In this document: one piece after another, positions 1 to 8,398 of the stretch | How the letters are laid out: every line of letters begins with the position of its first letter | Position numbering within the stretch: position 1 is the first letter of the stretch | DNA from: Limnohabitans kasalickyi | Lineage (GTDB): Bacteria > Pseudomonadota > Gammaproteobacteria > Burkholderiales > Burkholderiaceae_C | DNA: 64,000 nt | Assembly: GCA_965234325.1 (NCBI GenBank) | Contig: OZ248407.1 | Location: 62,001 to 126,000, forward strand | Reading direction: 5' to 3' | Position numbers and translations under genes: made by a program | Notes under the pieces: generated by a model | What the model saw: the letters and a program-made list of their open reading frames with translations, nothing else | The model's database searches: none | What the model was told of the DNA's origin: nothing

Positions 1-1920
1 GTGCATCTCGAAGGTTTCGACCTCGGCGGGGGCTGCTTGGTGCAGCACCGCCACGGCACGGTCTAGGCGCTCTTGCGCATACACGCTGGCCGAGTTGTGC
101 GCCTCAACCACCACGGTGTTTTGATCGCGGTAAATTTGCTTCACATCCCACAGCGTGTGTGCGGCCAATGTGTCGGCCGTGGCGGCCCAATTGGGCTCGG
201 CTTTGGGGCGAGCCATTTGCACCGCAGGTCGCGCGGGGTCGGTCACCTTGGGCACATTCAGCCCCGCCATGTCCACATAAAACGTGAACCCCATCGACCA
301 GGTGTTACCGCGCTCCAGCCCCATTGACACATCGAGGCCTTTGGTGGGGCGATACACCAGAGCCCAGTTGATGGGCGAACTCTGTGGCAAGTTGTTGTTG
401 TGTGGCTGGTGCTGGTAGTTGTTGCCATCCAGCTCCACCTTCACGTCCACGTTCCACGGTGTTTGGTAAGTCACACCACCAAACAAAGCCGGGTTGCCTC
501 TGAACCACGAGCTGCTCGAAAACTCGCCCCCGTAAGCCCCGCCGTTTTGAAGACGCGTGTCCATGCGCTGGCCCAACACCTTGCTGAGTGGGTTGCTTAC
601 GTTGCCACGCGCGCCCAAGTAACCCCAGCCCATGCCGAGCGACCAATCAAAACGACCTGTGCGCTTGCTGGCCACCACGTACTCTGAGCTGTACAGCCCC
701 GTACCACCCACATCACGCATGCCCACCGCCAACTCGGGCAGCCAGGCTGACTCGCGCCACGCACGCAACTTCAAATCAATGCTTTTGTCTTTGTAGGGCA
801 AGGTGCCGCTGAACGACTCGGGGCCATACAGGCGGTTGGAGGTGTCGGTGTACCTAAAGCCCGCTTCCATCCAGTCGGTGGGCTGAAAAAATACATTCGA
901 GTTTTGGTACGGCCATGTGCGGTGAAACGACAGCCCAAAATAGCCCGCCTCTTGCATGCGCGCGGTGGGCGTTTGCAACAAGCCCACATTGCCCCAGTTG
1001 CTGGCGGAGGGCTTTGGCTGCGCATAGCGGCCTTCTAAATCCAACACGTTAGGTACCAAAGGTGGTGGCTGAACTTGGCGCGTGGGCGATGAAGCGTGCG
1101 CGTTGGAGAGCAATGCAACAGGTGTCGCAAAGGCCGCCAAATCTATGCGAGTCGCCACACCTTGCGTGGCCAACCAATCGGCCCAACGCTGCTGCCATTC
1201 GAACGATAAACGTGTGCCGCTGTCGGGCACCCACAGCCAAGCGCCTGGGGCCGGTTGGTCTTGCGCTGCGGCGTTCCACAAAGCCAGCGGCACATGCTGC
1301 ACGCGGCCATCGGGCTGCACCAGCCAAGCCCAGTCGCCGTAGCGCGCTGATGCACCATCGCCGCCCAAACAAGCCCGCACATAGTCTTTGGCTTGCAGGC
1401 CCTCGCGGTGGGGTATTTCGCACACCGCACCGTCTTGCGCCATCACGCGCAAGTTCAGGGGTCTGGTGGGAATGCTCACCCCATCACCGGGTTGCAGCAT
1501 GGGGTCTTTGCGGGGGTAGGCCTCTAACCAATCGGCCTCCACGTTGGACAGCTTCACGCGACCGGTGGGCGGCAAGGCTTGCAAGTTGCGCTGCAAGCCT
1601 TGCATGGCGTTGGCCGTTAACACGCCTTGCTCAACGAGGCTGGGCAAGGACTGCAGCAGCGCGTCATGCTGCGCTTGCTGACGTGCTTTTTCTTCGGGCG
1701 TGGCCCAGAGGGTGCCTAGCGGGTAGGCGTCGGCTGGCAGGGTTTGAGTTTTCAGCCAAGCACTCAGGCGTTGAGACTGAATTTGCTTTTGGCTTGAATG
1801 CGCCAGCGGCTGTTGAGTCTGCGATTGGCTTTGTGCCATCACCACCGGCATTAATGCGAAGCCGCCCAAAACATAAGCCACCGCCATCACAGTATGGCGT
1901 TTTTTAAAGTTCATATGCAT
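1..1920 (-). CDS. GfcC-GfcD (YjbG-YjbH) fusion, capsule/exopolysaccharide outer-membrane protein, 3' end off the window
   Basis: The reading frame is open from the ATG at 1918-1920 to base 1 with no stop, so at least 640 residues are seen and the C-terminus is missing. A signal peptide covers about residues 1-30. Residues about 120-275 look like the periplasmic GfcC/YjbG domain. From about residue 300 the protein is a YjbH-type beta-barrel (NWGNVGLLQTPTARM, then the FQPTDWMEAGFRYTDTSN segment). In enterobacteria these are two separate proteins that help assemble or secrete group 4 capsule or the Yjb polysaccharide. The start overlaps the stop of the upstream lipoprotein gene as TGATG, so the two are probably translationally coupled; an alternative start is the ATG at 1912-1914. 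Family assignment is from recognised sequence patterns; the fusion is directly visible. Confidence 0.82.
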   Translation of the reverse strand, partial: MHMNFKKRHTVMAVAYVLGGFALMPVVMAQSQSQTQQPLAHSSQKQIQSQRLSAWLKTQTLPADAYPLGTLWATPEEKARQQAQHDALLQSLPSLVEQGVLTANAMQGLQRNLQALPPTGRVKLSNVEADWLEAYPRKDPMLQPGDGVSIPTRPLNLRVMAQDGAVCEIPHREGLQAKDYVRACLGGDGASARYGDWAWLVQPDGRVQHVPLALWNAAAQDQPAPGAWLWVPDSGTRLSFEWQQRWADWLATQGVATRIDLAAFATPVALLSNAHASSPTRQVQPPPLVPNVLDLEGRYAQPKPSASNWGNVGLLQTPTARMQEAGYFGLSFHRTWPYQNSNVFFQPTDWMEAGFRYTDTSNRLYGPESFSGTLPYKDKSIDLKLRAWRESAWLPELAVGMRDVGGTGLYSSEYVVASKRTGRFDWSLGMGWGYLGARGNVSNPLSKVLGQRMDTRLQNGGAYGGEFSSSSWFRGNPALFGGVTYQTPWNVDVKVELDGNNYQHQPHNNNLPQSSPINWALVYRPTKGLDVSMGLERGNTWSMGFTFYVDMAGLNVPKVTDPARPAVQMARPKAEPNWAATADTLAAHTLWDVKQIYRDQNTVVVEAHNSASVYAQERLDRAVAVLHQAAPAEVETFEMH

Positions 1921-2609
1921 CACGGCACCACCACACCCAAGGGGCGCAACTTCAAACACACCGCAGGGGCCAGGCACTGCTCGCTGTACACCACACGGCC
2001 GTTCGCCACCGCAAAGCGCTGCGCATACACCCACGGTAAGCCATTTGCTTTTTTGCCAAACACCTCATCAGCCACCCACTGCGCATTCGCCGGCACGCCC
2101 TCGGGCAAACGATCAGGCTCAGCCAACGTGCGCGATACCAACGTCTCTTGCACGCCAAAGCGGTAGCCGGGCATCACGTCGAGTTGGCGTTTCCATGTCA
2201 CATCCTTGGTTGCTTGTGCTTGCCTTTCCGCTTGCGCTTGAGTTCTCTGCATTTCTCCCTGAAAACTAGCCCAAGCTGGCGGCGCGCCCGTTTGTTGCCG
2301 CAGCTCATGCGCGAAGCCTAAAGCCTGCTGCACGCGCCCGTCCACCAAGTGAAGCATTTCGCCTTGTCCGTTGTACCAATGCTCATGTACAGCGTTGCCT
2401 CGGGTCTCGCGTGCACCCAAAGCCATCACACTGGCTTTGCCGTACACCGATACCCATAGGTACTCAAACCCCGGCTGTAAATTAGTGACAAGCAACGAAC
2501 GAGGCAGCACATTCGTGAAGGTGTCGTAAACAGGGTTAACACTCCGGCAGCCCTGCGCCATCAGCGCCACCGAAAGCATCAAGCTATAAAAAAGCCCCTT
2601 GCGGGGCAT
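1920..2609 (-). CDS. gfcB: GfcB/YjbF-like outer-membrane lipoprotein
   Basis: A protein of about 229 residues with a short basic N-terminus (MPRKGLF) and a lipobox ending AQGC, so the mature protein begins at that Cys and is lipid-anchored. The body (SVYGKASVMALG..., GQGEMLHLVDGRVQQALGF) resembles GfcB/YjbF, the lipoprotein of group 4 capsule and Yjb operons. I chose the ATG at 2607-2609 because it gives a normal lipoprotein signal. Longer starts exist at 2622-2624 (ATG) and 2625-2627 (TTG). None has a clear Shine-Dalgarno. A terminator-like hairpin overlaps the first codons, which is unusual. It sits between the gfcA-like and gfcC-D-like genes, the same order as in the enterobacterial cluster. 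Confidence 0.75.
   Translation of the reverse strand: MPRKGLFYSLMLSVALMAQGCRSVNPVYDTFTNVLPRSLLVTNLQPGFEYLWVSVYGKASVMALGARETRGNAVHEHWYNGQGEMLHLVDGRVQQALGFAHELRQQTGAPPAWASFQGEMQRTQAQAERQAQATKDVTWKRQLDVMPGYRFGVQETLVSRTLAEPDRLPEGVPANAQWVADEVFGKKANGLPWVYAQRFAVANGRVVYSEQCLAPAVCLKLRPLGVVVP
2588..2607 (-). terminator. Intrinsic terminator-like hairpin overlapping the gfcB start
   Basis: On the minus strand GCCCC-GCAA-GGGGC is followed by six T. It lies about 30 bases after the gfcA-like stop and covers the first codons of the gfcB-like frame. It would let the small upstream gene be transcribed more than the rest of the operon. That role is inference. Confidence 0.7.
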
Positions 2610-2638
2610 TCGGTCAAAGTGCATCAAAAGCTGATGGG

Positions 2639-2944
2639 TTACTGAGGCACGGTGTTCGTCGTGTTGGCAGTATTTGTGGTGTTGGTTTGTACTGAGTCAC
2701 CTTTTTTAGACGCGACGGACGCTGCCACAGCCACCAAGGCGGCCCCCGCTGCTACAACGCCAACCGTCACCCCCGCCACAGCAGCACCCGCCGCCGCAGC
2801 AGCGCCTGCGGATGTACCAGCGGCCGTGCTGGCAGCAGTTCCTGCTGTTGAACCGGCGCTTGACGCGGCCCCCACTTTTTGGGCATAAGCCGCAGAAGAC
2901 ATTGCTAATGCGACAGAGACAAACAAAGCTGAAATTTTCATCAT
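2639..2944 (-). CDS. gfcA: GfcA/YjbE-like small secreted Ala/Thr-rich protein
   Basis: A 101-residue protein with a clear signal peptide (MMKISALFVSVALAMSSAAYA) and a low-complexity Ala/Gly/Thr/Val body ending in an Asn/Thr-rich tail. Size, composition and position directly before the gfcB-like gene match GfcA/YjbE, a small protein of unknown mechanism in group 4 capsule and Yjb operons. Low-complexity sequence makes homology hard to prove, so the call rests largely on context. A terminator-like hairpin follows it, which would give it higher transcript levels than its downstream partners. Confidence 0.6.
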   Translation of the reverse strand: MMKISALFVSVALAMSSAAYAQKVGAASSAGSTAGTAASTAAGTSAGAAAAAGAAVAGVTVGVVAAGAALVAVAASVASKKGDSVQTNTTNTANTTNTVPQ

Positions 2945-3003
2945 GCGACCACCTTGTAGGTTAAAAGTTTATTCATTTTAAAGAGATGTAAAACACTATA
3001 ACC

Positions 3004-5184
3004 CTATTTACGCCCCATCTGCTCCCGTAAACCCGCCCAGAAGCGATGCATGTTGGCTTCTAAGTAGCCCACATCGCCGCGCTCGTAGTCGGTCACGTCG
3101 GCTTGCAGACCGTGGCGAATGGTGGGGAACACGCCGTAGCCGGGCTCGATGTAGTTGTCTTTTTCTTGCACCTTGGTTTCTAAACCCAAGGCCCATTGAT
3201 CGCGGCCGCGCACCGTGGCTGGCCCCACGGTGTAAGACTCTTTGGGGCCGATGGGTAACGTGAAGTTGAAGCCCGCAAATGCACGTCGGTTGGGTGTCAC
3301 ACCATTGCCAGGGCCAGTTTTGCGGTAATAAAAGCGCACACGATGGTCGCCAAAGAAATGCGTGGTCATCACCTGCGTGCCGGTGTCGTTGTTCAAAAAC
3401 CGACCATTCGTGGCAGACAGCGCCCACTTGCCGGGCACCACCGCGTAGCGAACGGTCATGAACGTGGGGTGCAAGGGGGCTGCTTCTGGGGCGTGGTCTT
3501 GGGTGTACACGGCATTCACGCCGGTCAGCTTCCAGCGGCTATCAGGTGAGTCCCACACCATGGTGAGGTTGCTGCCCTTCACGCCTGACGACAAATAACC
3601 CGTCGTCACCTCCGACCACAAGCCGGTGTACAAAGGCCGCGTGTACGACAGCATGTTGGCACCCCAAGCCGTTTTCTCACCCAAGCCCACCCTTCTGAAG
3701 TAGCTTTGCTGGTTCTGAAAATCGTCGGTCTGCGTCAGCAATTGCGTGTGATAACCATGCCACACCAGCCCTTTATACAGCGGCAGCTCCCACCCCTTGG
3801 ACACGCCCAAAGAATAGTCGACCAAGCCAAACTCGGAGCCCACACCATACGAGGCGCTGGGGCTCAGCTCAAAGTCGGGCCTTAAAAACTGAGGTGCATG
3901 GCCCGTCACCAGCCACGCCACATGCGCCAACTGGCGCTTCATGGCCATGGGCTCGCTCTTGAGTTGCAAGGGCTGTTGGTTACACAGGCCCACACCCTTG
4001 AGGTAGTGGGCCAAGCAAGCCCCGTTGGTCTTGGCCTGCAACACGGGGTTTTGCAGGTAAGTGAGGGTGAACAACACCTCTTCTGTGCTGTCTTCCTTGA
4101 GCTTCAGCCACACGGCCAACGCCGCAGACAAAGCGTCGAGCCTGTTTTTGCGCCAACTACGCGGTTCGGCTTGCACATGCCACAAGGCGCCCTCTTTGCC
4201 CACCGACACTTCAGAAAAACCTGCGGCTTGCATGCGCGCGGCCAAGTCTTGGGCAAACGGCGCGGGGTCGGCTGGCGGGTCAGATGGCGAGTAGGTGGGC
4301 AGCTGCTGAGTGGGCAACGGTTCGTTAGGCTTAATCACTGACGTTTGCGAAACAGGCAGCACAACAGGCGCAGGTGTTGGGTTGGGCTCGTAACGCACCG
4401 AAATGGGCGCCAAGTAAGGCCCTGCAGGCTTACCGTTGCGAAGGGCCGCACCATCCATGTCGTAAGTGAGCGTCACCGTCAACTGCTCTGCCTTTTGCGG
4501 CGAGTTGTGGCTGAGTTTTCTGCTGGCCCCCACCGCCACACCCCAGTCGGGGACAGGACGCCATTGGTAGGCCGCGCCTACGCGCTTTTCGCGCGTGTCG
4601 CTCTCGGCCAATAACTTGAGGTGGTCGTTCACGTTCAGCGACACACCGCCAAACATGCCGCTCATCAAGCCACCACCCAAGCCACTAGCCTGCGCCCTTG
4701 ATTTACCTAAGCTGAGTTCCAAAGGGCCCAAGTTGGACGTGGCCACGCCATAAGCTTGACGATAGTTTGTGGCCGCACCGCCATAGTCACTCACGCCCAC
4801 GGCCACGCGAGTATTGAAAGGCAACGAAGGCAAAGGCAAGCGATATTTCGCGCCGACAGACAAATCACGAGTGGTACTTTTACAAGTGGCTGCGTCATAA
4901 AGATCGCAATTCAAATGGCCGTCGTACGTCAGCCTCCCCACCATCTCTAAATTGGGTAAAACGCCAAATCCTAAGTTGTATCCGCCGAATGGCCCAAAGC
5001 CGCTGTAATTCCTAGGGGACTCGGGGTTTGAGTTGCTCCAACTGCCCGCCAAGGTGCCGAGCGGCAATACATCGGCCGTCGGCACGTTGATGACCGCGGT
5101 GTAGCCCGACGGCGCCATCTGGGCATTCGCACTGAAAGCACCTAAAACAATTGCAATGACAACAAGCAGTCTCTTCACACACAC
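3004..5184 (-). CDS. Second YjbH-family outer-membrane beta-barrel protein
   Basis: A protein of about 726 residues with a signal peptide (VKRLLVVIAIVLGAFSANAQ) and the YjbH N-terminal signature SGYTAVINVPTADVLPLGTL. It continues with long amphipathic beta stretches expected of a porin-like barrel. Unlike its neighbour it carries no GfcC domain; a proline-rich linker is seen near residues 280-320. The open frame extends further upstream but that part is the translated terminator and the (GS)n repeat of the next gene. GTG at 5182-5184 or 5176-5178 is the likely start, with GAAG upstream. Probably it helps export or modify the same polysaccharide as the gfc genes downstream (inference). Confidence 0.75.
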   Translation of the reverse strand: MCVKRLLVVIAIVLGAFSANAQMAPSGYTAVINVPTADVLPLGTLAGSWSNSNPESPRNYSGFGPFGGYNLGFGVLPNLEMVGRLTYDGHLNCDLYDAATCKSTTRDLSVGAKYRLPLPSLPFNTRVAVGVSDYGGAATNYRQAYGVATSNLGPLELSLGKSRAQASGLGGGLMSGMFGGVSLNVNDHLKLLAESDTREKRVGAAYQWRPVPDWGVAVGASRKLSHNSPQKAEQLTVTLTYDMDGAALRNGKPAGPYLAPISVRYEPNPTPAPVVLPVSQTSVIKPNEPLPTQQLPTYSPSDPPADPAPFAQDLAARMQAAGFSEVSVGKEGALWHVQAEPRSWRKNRLDALSAALAVWLKLKEDSTEEVLFTLTYLQNPVLQAKTNGACLAHYLKGVGLCNQQPLQLKSEPMAMKRQLAHVAWLVTGHAPQFLRPDFELSPSASYGVGSEFGLVDYSLGVSKGWELPLYKGLVWHGYHTQLLTQTDDFQNQQSYFRRVGLGEKTAWGANMLSYTRPLYTGLWSEVTTGYLSSGVKGSNLTMVWDSPDSRWKLTGVNAVYTQDHAPEAAPLHPTFMTVRYAVVPGKWALSATNGRFLNNDTGTQVMTTHFFGDHRVRFYYRKTGPGNGVTPNRRAFAGFNFTLPIGPKESYTVGPATVRGRDQWALGLETKVQEKDNYIEPGYGVFPTIRHGLQADVTDYERGDVGYLEANMHRFWAGLREQMGRK

Positions 5185-5204
5185 CCAAACTTCAAAACAA
5201 CAAA

Positions 5205-5236
5205 AACAAAAAAGGGCTCCAAAACGGAGCCCCTTT
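5205..5236 (-). terminator. Intrinsic terminator between the GS-tail lipoprotein gene and the yjbH-like gene
   Basis: On the minus strand GGGCTCC-GTTTT-GGAGCCC is followed by a T-rich run. It ends about 20 bases before the probable GTG start of the yjbH-like gene, so it either ends the upstream transcript or attenuates read-through into the gfc cluster. Confidence 0.85.
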
Positions 5237-5251
5237 GCAAAGAGAAAGAGA

Positions 5252-6229
5252 TTACAAACCGGAACCGGAACCGGAACCGGAACCCGAGCCAGAACCCGAA
5301 CCAGAACCAGAAGCTGAACCGGAGCCTGCATTACCCGTAGCGACAGCAGCCTTTAATGAAGTTACAGCTGCATTTAAATCCGTTGTGTTTGGATTCAAAT
5401 TGCCTGTTGTTGTCGTCACACCCAAAGTAGCGGCCGTTGTTGCAACCGAAGTTTGCAGGGCGGTGAAAGCAGCAGAACTACCCAAAGCCGTCAGTTGCGT
5501 TGAAGAAAGTGTTGTTTTGCCATCTGTACCCACGCTTGCTTTAGGCGTTGCAGTAATCAAGGTTTGAAAGTACGCGAGAGAACCGCCTGAACCTGCGTTT
5601 TGAGCCAACTTGGCGATCAAGGCAGTGCTTGCGTCAGCAGAAGCAATATCGCTGTTTGACTTGATGATCCGAGTAGGAGCAGCAAAGATGTTGAAGTTTG
5701 CGGGCAAGCCCAGAGCCAACACCAAACGTGCACCGCCTTCAATCAAGGTGTCGCCTGTCAATCCTGCAGGTACGGCACCGGCACTGCCGATCTGATCTGT
5801 ATCAATACCCGACAGTCGTGCAGCCATGGTGGTGAATGGAGTTGCGCCAGCAGATATGGTGCCTGCAGCGACTGCAGTCACTAGCTTATCAGTCGCTGTG
5901 AACGAAGCTGATGACCCATTTGACTCATCAAAAAATCGAGCGGTCGGATTGCCTTTGACTTGTACAACCATCAGGCCGTTGTAAGCTCCAACATTAACGC
6001 TTGACTTGCCACCGTTTGTTGTATCGCTAGATGCTGCCGTGGAAGATGAACCTGCAATAGTCAAACCATCAGCCTTGTAAACCGTGACGTCAGCACCGTA
6101 AACAGCACCTTTTGTTGGAACAACACTCAATGTGTTGGTTGCAACAAAGTCACTACCACCACCGCCGCAAGCCATGAGCACTGCTGTTGCCACGGTGACT
6201 AAAGACAAACCAAAAATACGACGCTTCAT
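5252..6229 (-). CDS. Predicted lipoprotein with a (Gly-Ser)n C-terminal tail
   Basis: A protein of about 325 residues starting MKRRIFGLSLVTVATAVLMAC, a classical lipoprotein signal with a poly-Gly stretch after the Cys. The upstream GGGA supports this ATG (6227-6229); the longer open frame is not supported. The body is rich in Ala, Thr and Ser with regular hydrophobic spacing, and the last about 24 residues are nearly pure Gly-Ser encoded by a six-base repeat. I do not recognise a family. It lies upstream of the gfc-like genes on the same strand but is separated from them by a terminator. A surface-attached structural or adhesive role is possible but not shown. Confidence 0.65.
   Translation of the reverse strand: MKRRIFGLSLVTVATAVLMACGGGGSDFVATNTLSVVPTKGAVYGADVTVYKADGLTIAGSSSTAASSDTTNGGKSSVNVGAYNGLMVVQVKGNPTARFFDESNGSSASFTATDKLVTAVAAGTISAGATPFTTMAARLSGIDTDQIGSAGAVPAGLTGDTLIEGGARLVLALGLPANFNIFAAPTRIIKSNSDIASADASTALIAKLAQNAGSGGSLAYFQTLITATPKASVGTDGKTTLSSTQLTALGSSAAFTALQTSVATTAATLGVTTTTGNLNPNTTDLNAAVTSLKAAVATGNAGSGSASGSGSGSGSGSGSGSGSGL
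5258..5326. repeat. Six-base tandem repeat encoding the Gly-Ser tail
   Basis: About eleven copies of an imperfect ccggaa/cccgaa unit at the 3' end of the lipoprotein gene. Copy-number change by slippage would keep the reading frame and alter only the length of the tail. Confidence 0.85.
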
Positions 6230-6460
6230 GTTGATTCCCATCTGTTGAATGTTTGAGCCAAGTGCTCGAGCACTCATGCATGTTTTAGCAATTCTATATG
6301 TCAATTTCGGCAGAAATTTGACAAAAACGTTAAAACCGTATTTTAAGGGGGGTGTTTCTTTGTCCAAGTTGCAACTTTCTCGAATGACTGGGCGTGACGA
6401 GCTAATCGCTTTTCTTGCGTAACCTTCAATTTACAATTAATTTTTAAAATAAGTACCTGT

Positions 6461-7456
6461 ATGTCCCATTACCACCTCTACGCCATCGGCAACGCCTTGG
6501 TCGATACCGAATACGAAGTTTCTGACGATCTGCTGCACACCATGGGTGTGAGTAAGCGACACATGACGCTGATCGACGCCCCTCAACGCACCGAGCTGTT
6601 AACCCACGTTCAAGGCTTGCATGCCCGTCGCACAGGCGGCGGTTCAGCGGGTAACACCGTGGTGGCATTGGCGCAGTTAGGCGGCAAAGCGTTTTACTCA
6701 TGCCGTGTGGCCAACGATGAACTGGGCGCGTTTTACACCCAAGACTTGCAGGCCAATGGCGTCGCCACCAATCTCACACACACCCAAGCGCAACATGGCC
6801 AAACGGGCAGCTGCATGGTGCTGGTCACCCCTGATGCCGAGCGCAGCATGTGCACGTTCTTGGGCGCTACCTCCGAACTCGACGCAAGCGCCCTGCACCC
6901 GCAAGACATTGCCAAATCCCGCATTTACTACATGGAAGGCTACTTGGCCGCCTCGCCCACAGGGCTGGCCGCTGCGGTAGAAGGCCGCCAAATCGCCATC
7001 GCGCACCAAGTGGCCACCGCCCTCACGCTCAGCGATGTCAGCATGATCAACTTCTGCCGCTCTGGCCTAGAAGCCATGATCGGCGATGGCTTGGATTACC
7101 TCTTTGCCAACGAAGAAGAGGCCCAAACTTGGTGCGGCACCACCGACCTCGACGCCATCATCACGCAACTGTCGAAACTGGCGACCACCGTTTGCCTGAC
7201 GCGCGGCCCCAAAGGCAGCATCGTCGTTCAGGGTGAGCAACGCACAGAAGTGCCCGCCGTGCCCACGAAGGCGGTGGACACCAACGGCGCGGGCGACATG
7301 TTTGCCGGGGCTTTTTTGTACGGCATCACCCACGGCCAGAGCGTCGCTCAAGCGGCGGCCTTGGCCAATCGGGCGGCATCGGCTGTTGTTAGCCAGCACG
7401 GCAATCGGCTGACGGCTGAGCAACTTCAAGGCATTCTGCAGGGGTCAGACACCTGA
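6461..7456 (+). CDS. PfkB-family kinase, probably adenosine kinase
   Basis: A 331-residue protein with the full PfkB fold. The N-terminal GNALVDTEYEV strand and the RTGGGSAGNTVVALAQLGG sugar-binding motif are near residues 50-70. The C-terminal anion-hole and catalytic signature DTNGAGDMFAGAFLYG is near residues 270-285, with Asp of GAGD as catalytic base. It phosphorylates a sugar or nucleoside with ATP. Length and the GGSAGN motif fit the bacterial adenosine-kinase branch, but ribokinase-like substrates cannot be excluded. It stands alone on the plus strand between two minus-strand clusters, with an AT-rich upstream region but no promoter I would commit to. Confidence 0.85.
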   Translation: MSHYHLYAIGNALVDTEYEVSDDLLHTMGVSKRHMTLIDAPQRTELLTHVQGLHARRTGGGSAGNTVVALAQLGGKAFYSCRVANDELGAFYTQDLQANGVATNLTHTQAQHGQTGSCMVLVTPDAERSMCTFLGATSELDASALHPQDIAKSRIYYMEGYLAASPTGLAAAVEGRQIAIAHQVATALTLSDVSMINFCRSGLEAMIGDGLDYLFANEEEAQTWCGTTDLDAIITQLSKLATTVCLTRGPKGSIVVQGEQRTEVPAVPTKAVDTNGAGDMFAGAFLYGITHGQSVAQAAALANRAASAVVSQHGNRLTAEQLQGILQGSDT

Positions 7457-7519
7457 GGTTTAGCGATTAGGTGCGAGGCTCCATTTTGGTCATCAGGGAA
7501 CCGGCCCCAACTAACAGGG

Positions 7520-7954
7520 TCACTGCGGTTGCCAGGGGTTGATGACTTGAAGGCCATCTATGCCTTCAAAGTCTTTGGTATTACGGGTCACGAGCGTCAA
7601 GTTTGCAGCTAACGCAATGGCGGCGATTTGAGCATCTGCCGTCTCTATGGGCCTGCCTGCCATCTGGCGTTGTGCTTTGACCATGGCGTATTGCGCTACG
7701 GCGAGCCCACCAAAGTCGATGCATCGGCCCAAAAAATCTTCTTCAAAAATTTGGCTTGCGGCAAGCGCCATGGCTTGGCGGCGCTTGCCCGCAGGCAAGA
7801 GTGCGATACCGGTCAAGATTTCAGCGTGCGTGACCGCGCTGGTTTGCAGGTGGTTGACCGTTTGCTCCGAAAACCAGGTCAATACCTGCGGGTCTGGTTT
7901 GTCACGCATGAGCTCTGACAAAACGTTGGTGTCGATGAGGGAACCCCTGCTCAT
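7520..7954 (-). CDS. PIN-domain toxin, FitB/VapC type
   Basis: A 144-residue protein with the PIN acidic residues in order: Asp of IDTNVLSEL near residue 8, Glu of THAEILTG near 45, Asp of ETADAQIAAIA near 106 and Asp of TRNTKDF near 125. PIN toxins are metal-dependent RNases that cut tRNA or mRNA. It lies nine bases after the stop of a FitA/Arc-like antitoxin on the same strand, the usual antitoxin-toxin order. The full set of catalytic residues suggests an active enzyme. Confidence 0.88.
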   Translation of the reverse strand: MSRGSLIDTNVLSELMRDKPDPQVLTWFSEQTVNHLQTSAVTHAEILTGIALLPAGKRRQAMALAASQIFEEDFLGRCIDFGGLAVAQYAMVKAQRQMAGRPIETADAQIAAIALAANLTLVTRNTKDFEGIDGLQVINPWQPQ

Positions 7955-7963
7955 GGCCCGAGC

Positions 7964-8221
7964 TCAGGGCTGGCTGAAATCGGGCGCTGGTCTAGCTGAC
8001 GTGCGCTCTGGCAAGAGCAAATCGTCACCGCCAAGCCCTTTGAAGCGTTGATGGATGCGAAGCGCAAAGTCCAATCCATTGACTTGGCTGGCGTCTGTGG
8101 CCAAGGTGCTTTGCAGAATGTTGCGCACTTCTTGCTCCATCGACAAGCCGTGCCGTGCTGCGCGCATGCGCAGACTGGCCTTGAGGTTTTCGTCCAAGTT
8201 TCGAATGGTGATGCTGCTCAT
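7964..8221 (-). CDS. FitA/Arc-type antitoxin
   Basis: An 85-residue protein beginning MSSITIRNLDENLKASLRMRAA, a ribbon-helix-helix DNA-binding domain, followed by a C-terminal tail (LPERTSARPAPDFSQP) of the sort that wraps the PIN toxin. It is paired with the PIN gene directly downstream. An inverted repeat in its upstream region is a likely autoregulatory operator. Confidence 0.88.
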   Translation of the reverse strand: MSSITIRNLDENLKASLRMRAARHGLSMEQEVRNILQSTLATDASQVNGLDFALRIHQRFKGLGGDDLLLPERTSARPAPDFSQP

Positions 8222-8230
8222 GTGACGCCT

Positions 8231-8269
8231 CCCAGATTGATTGCAACGATTGCATTGTAATCAATTGGG
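8231..8269. promoter_or_regulatory. Inverted-repeat operator upstream of the FitAB-like pair
   Basis: ATTGATT (8235-8241) and AATCAAT (8259-8265) form a perfect inverted repeat around an AT-rich core that itself contains two direct copies of GATTGCA. It begins about ten bases upstream of the antitoxin start, where ribbon-helix-helix antitoxins usually repress their own promoter. Function is inferred from position. Confidence 0.55.
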
Positions 8270-8299
8270 AGGTCTGCCCCCCGATTTACCAACCCTGAT

Positions 8300-8398
8300 T
8301 CACCCTGACCATAGGTGGCCGGCCTGTTCATGCCCGGCCTGAGGATCAAACTCTAGCCAAACCACATCCCCTGTGTCGGGAACATAAGCCCGCAGCAT
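8300..8398 (-). pseudogene. mazF: Truncated MazF/PemK-type toxin remnant
   Basis: The ATG at 8396-8398 overlaps the MazE stop as TGATG, exactly as in intact mazEF pairs. The translated start MLRAYVPDTGDVVWLEFDPQ and the following AGHEQAGH are the conserved N-terminus of the ChpB/MazF family. After codon 28 the sequence leaves the family and stops at codon 33. The remaining about 80 residues, including most of the RNase active site, are absent. The toxin is therefore almost certainly dead and the antitoxin orphaned. Confidence 0.8.

Noticed and set aside
1062..1907. 281-codon plus-strand frame
   Set aside because: Antisense to the GfcC-GfcD fusion, whose signal peptide and YjbH motifs fix the minus strand as coding.
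5235..5567. Plus-strand frame with EPEPEPEPEP repeats
   Set aside because: It is the complement of the six-base repeat coding for the Gly-Ser tail on the minus strand, and the rest of the frame lacks a coding pattern.
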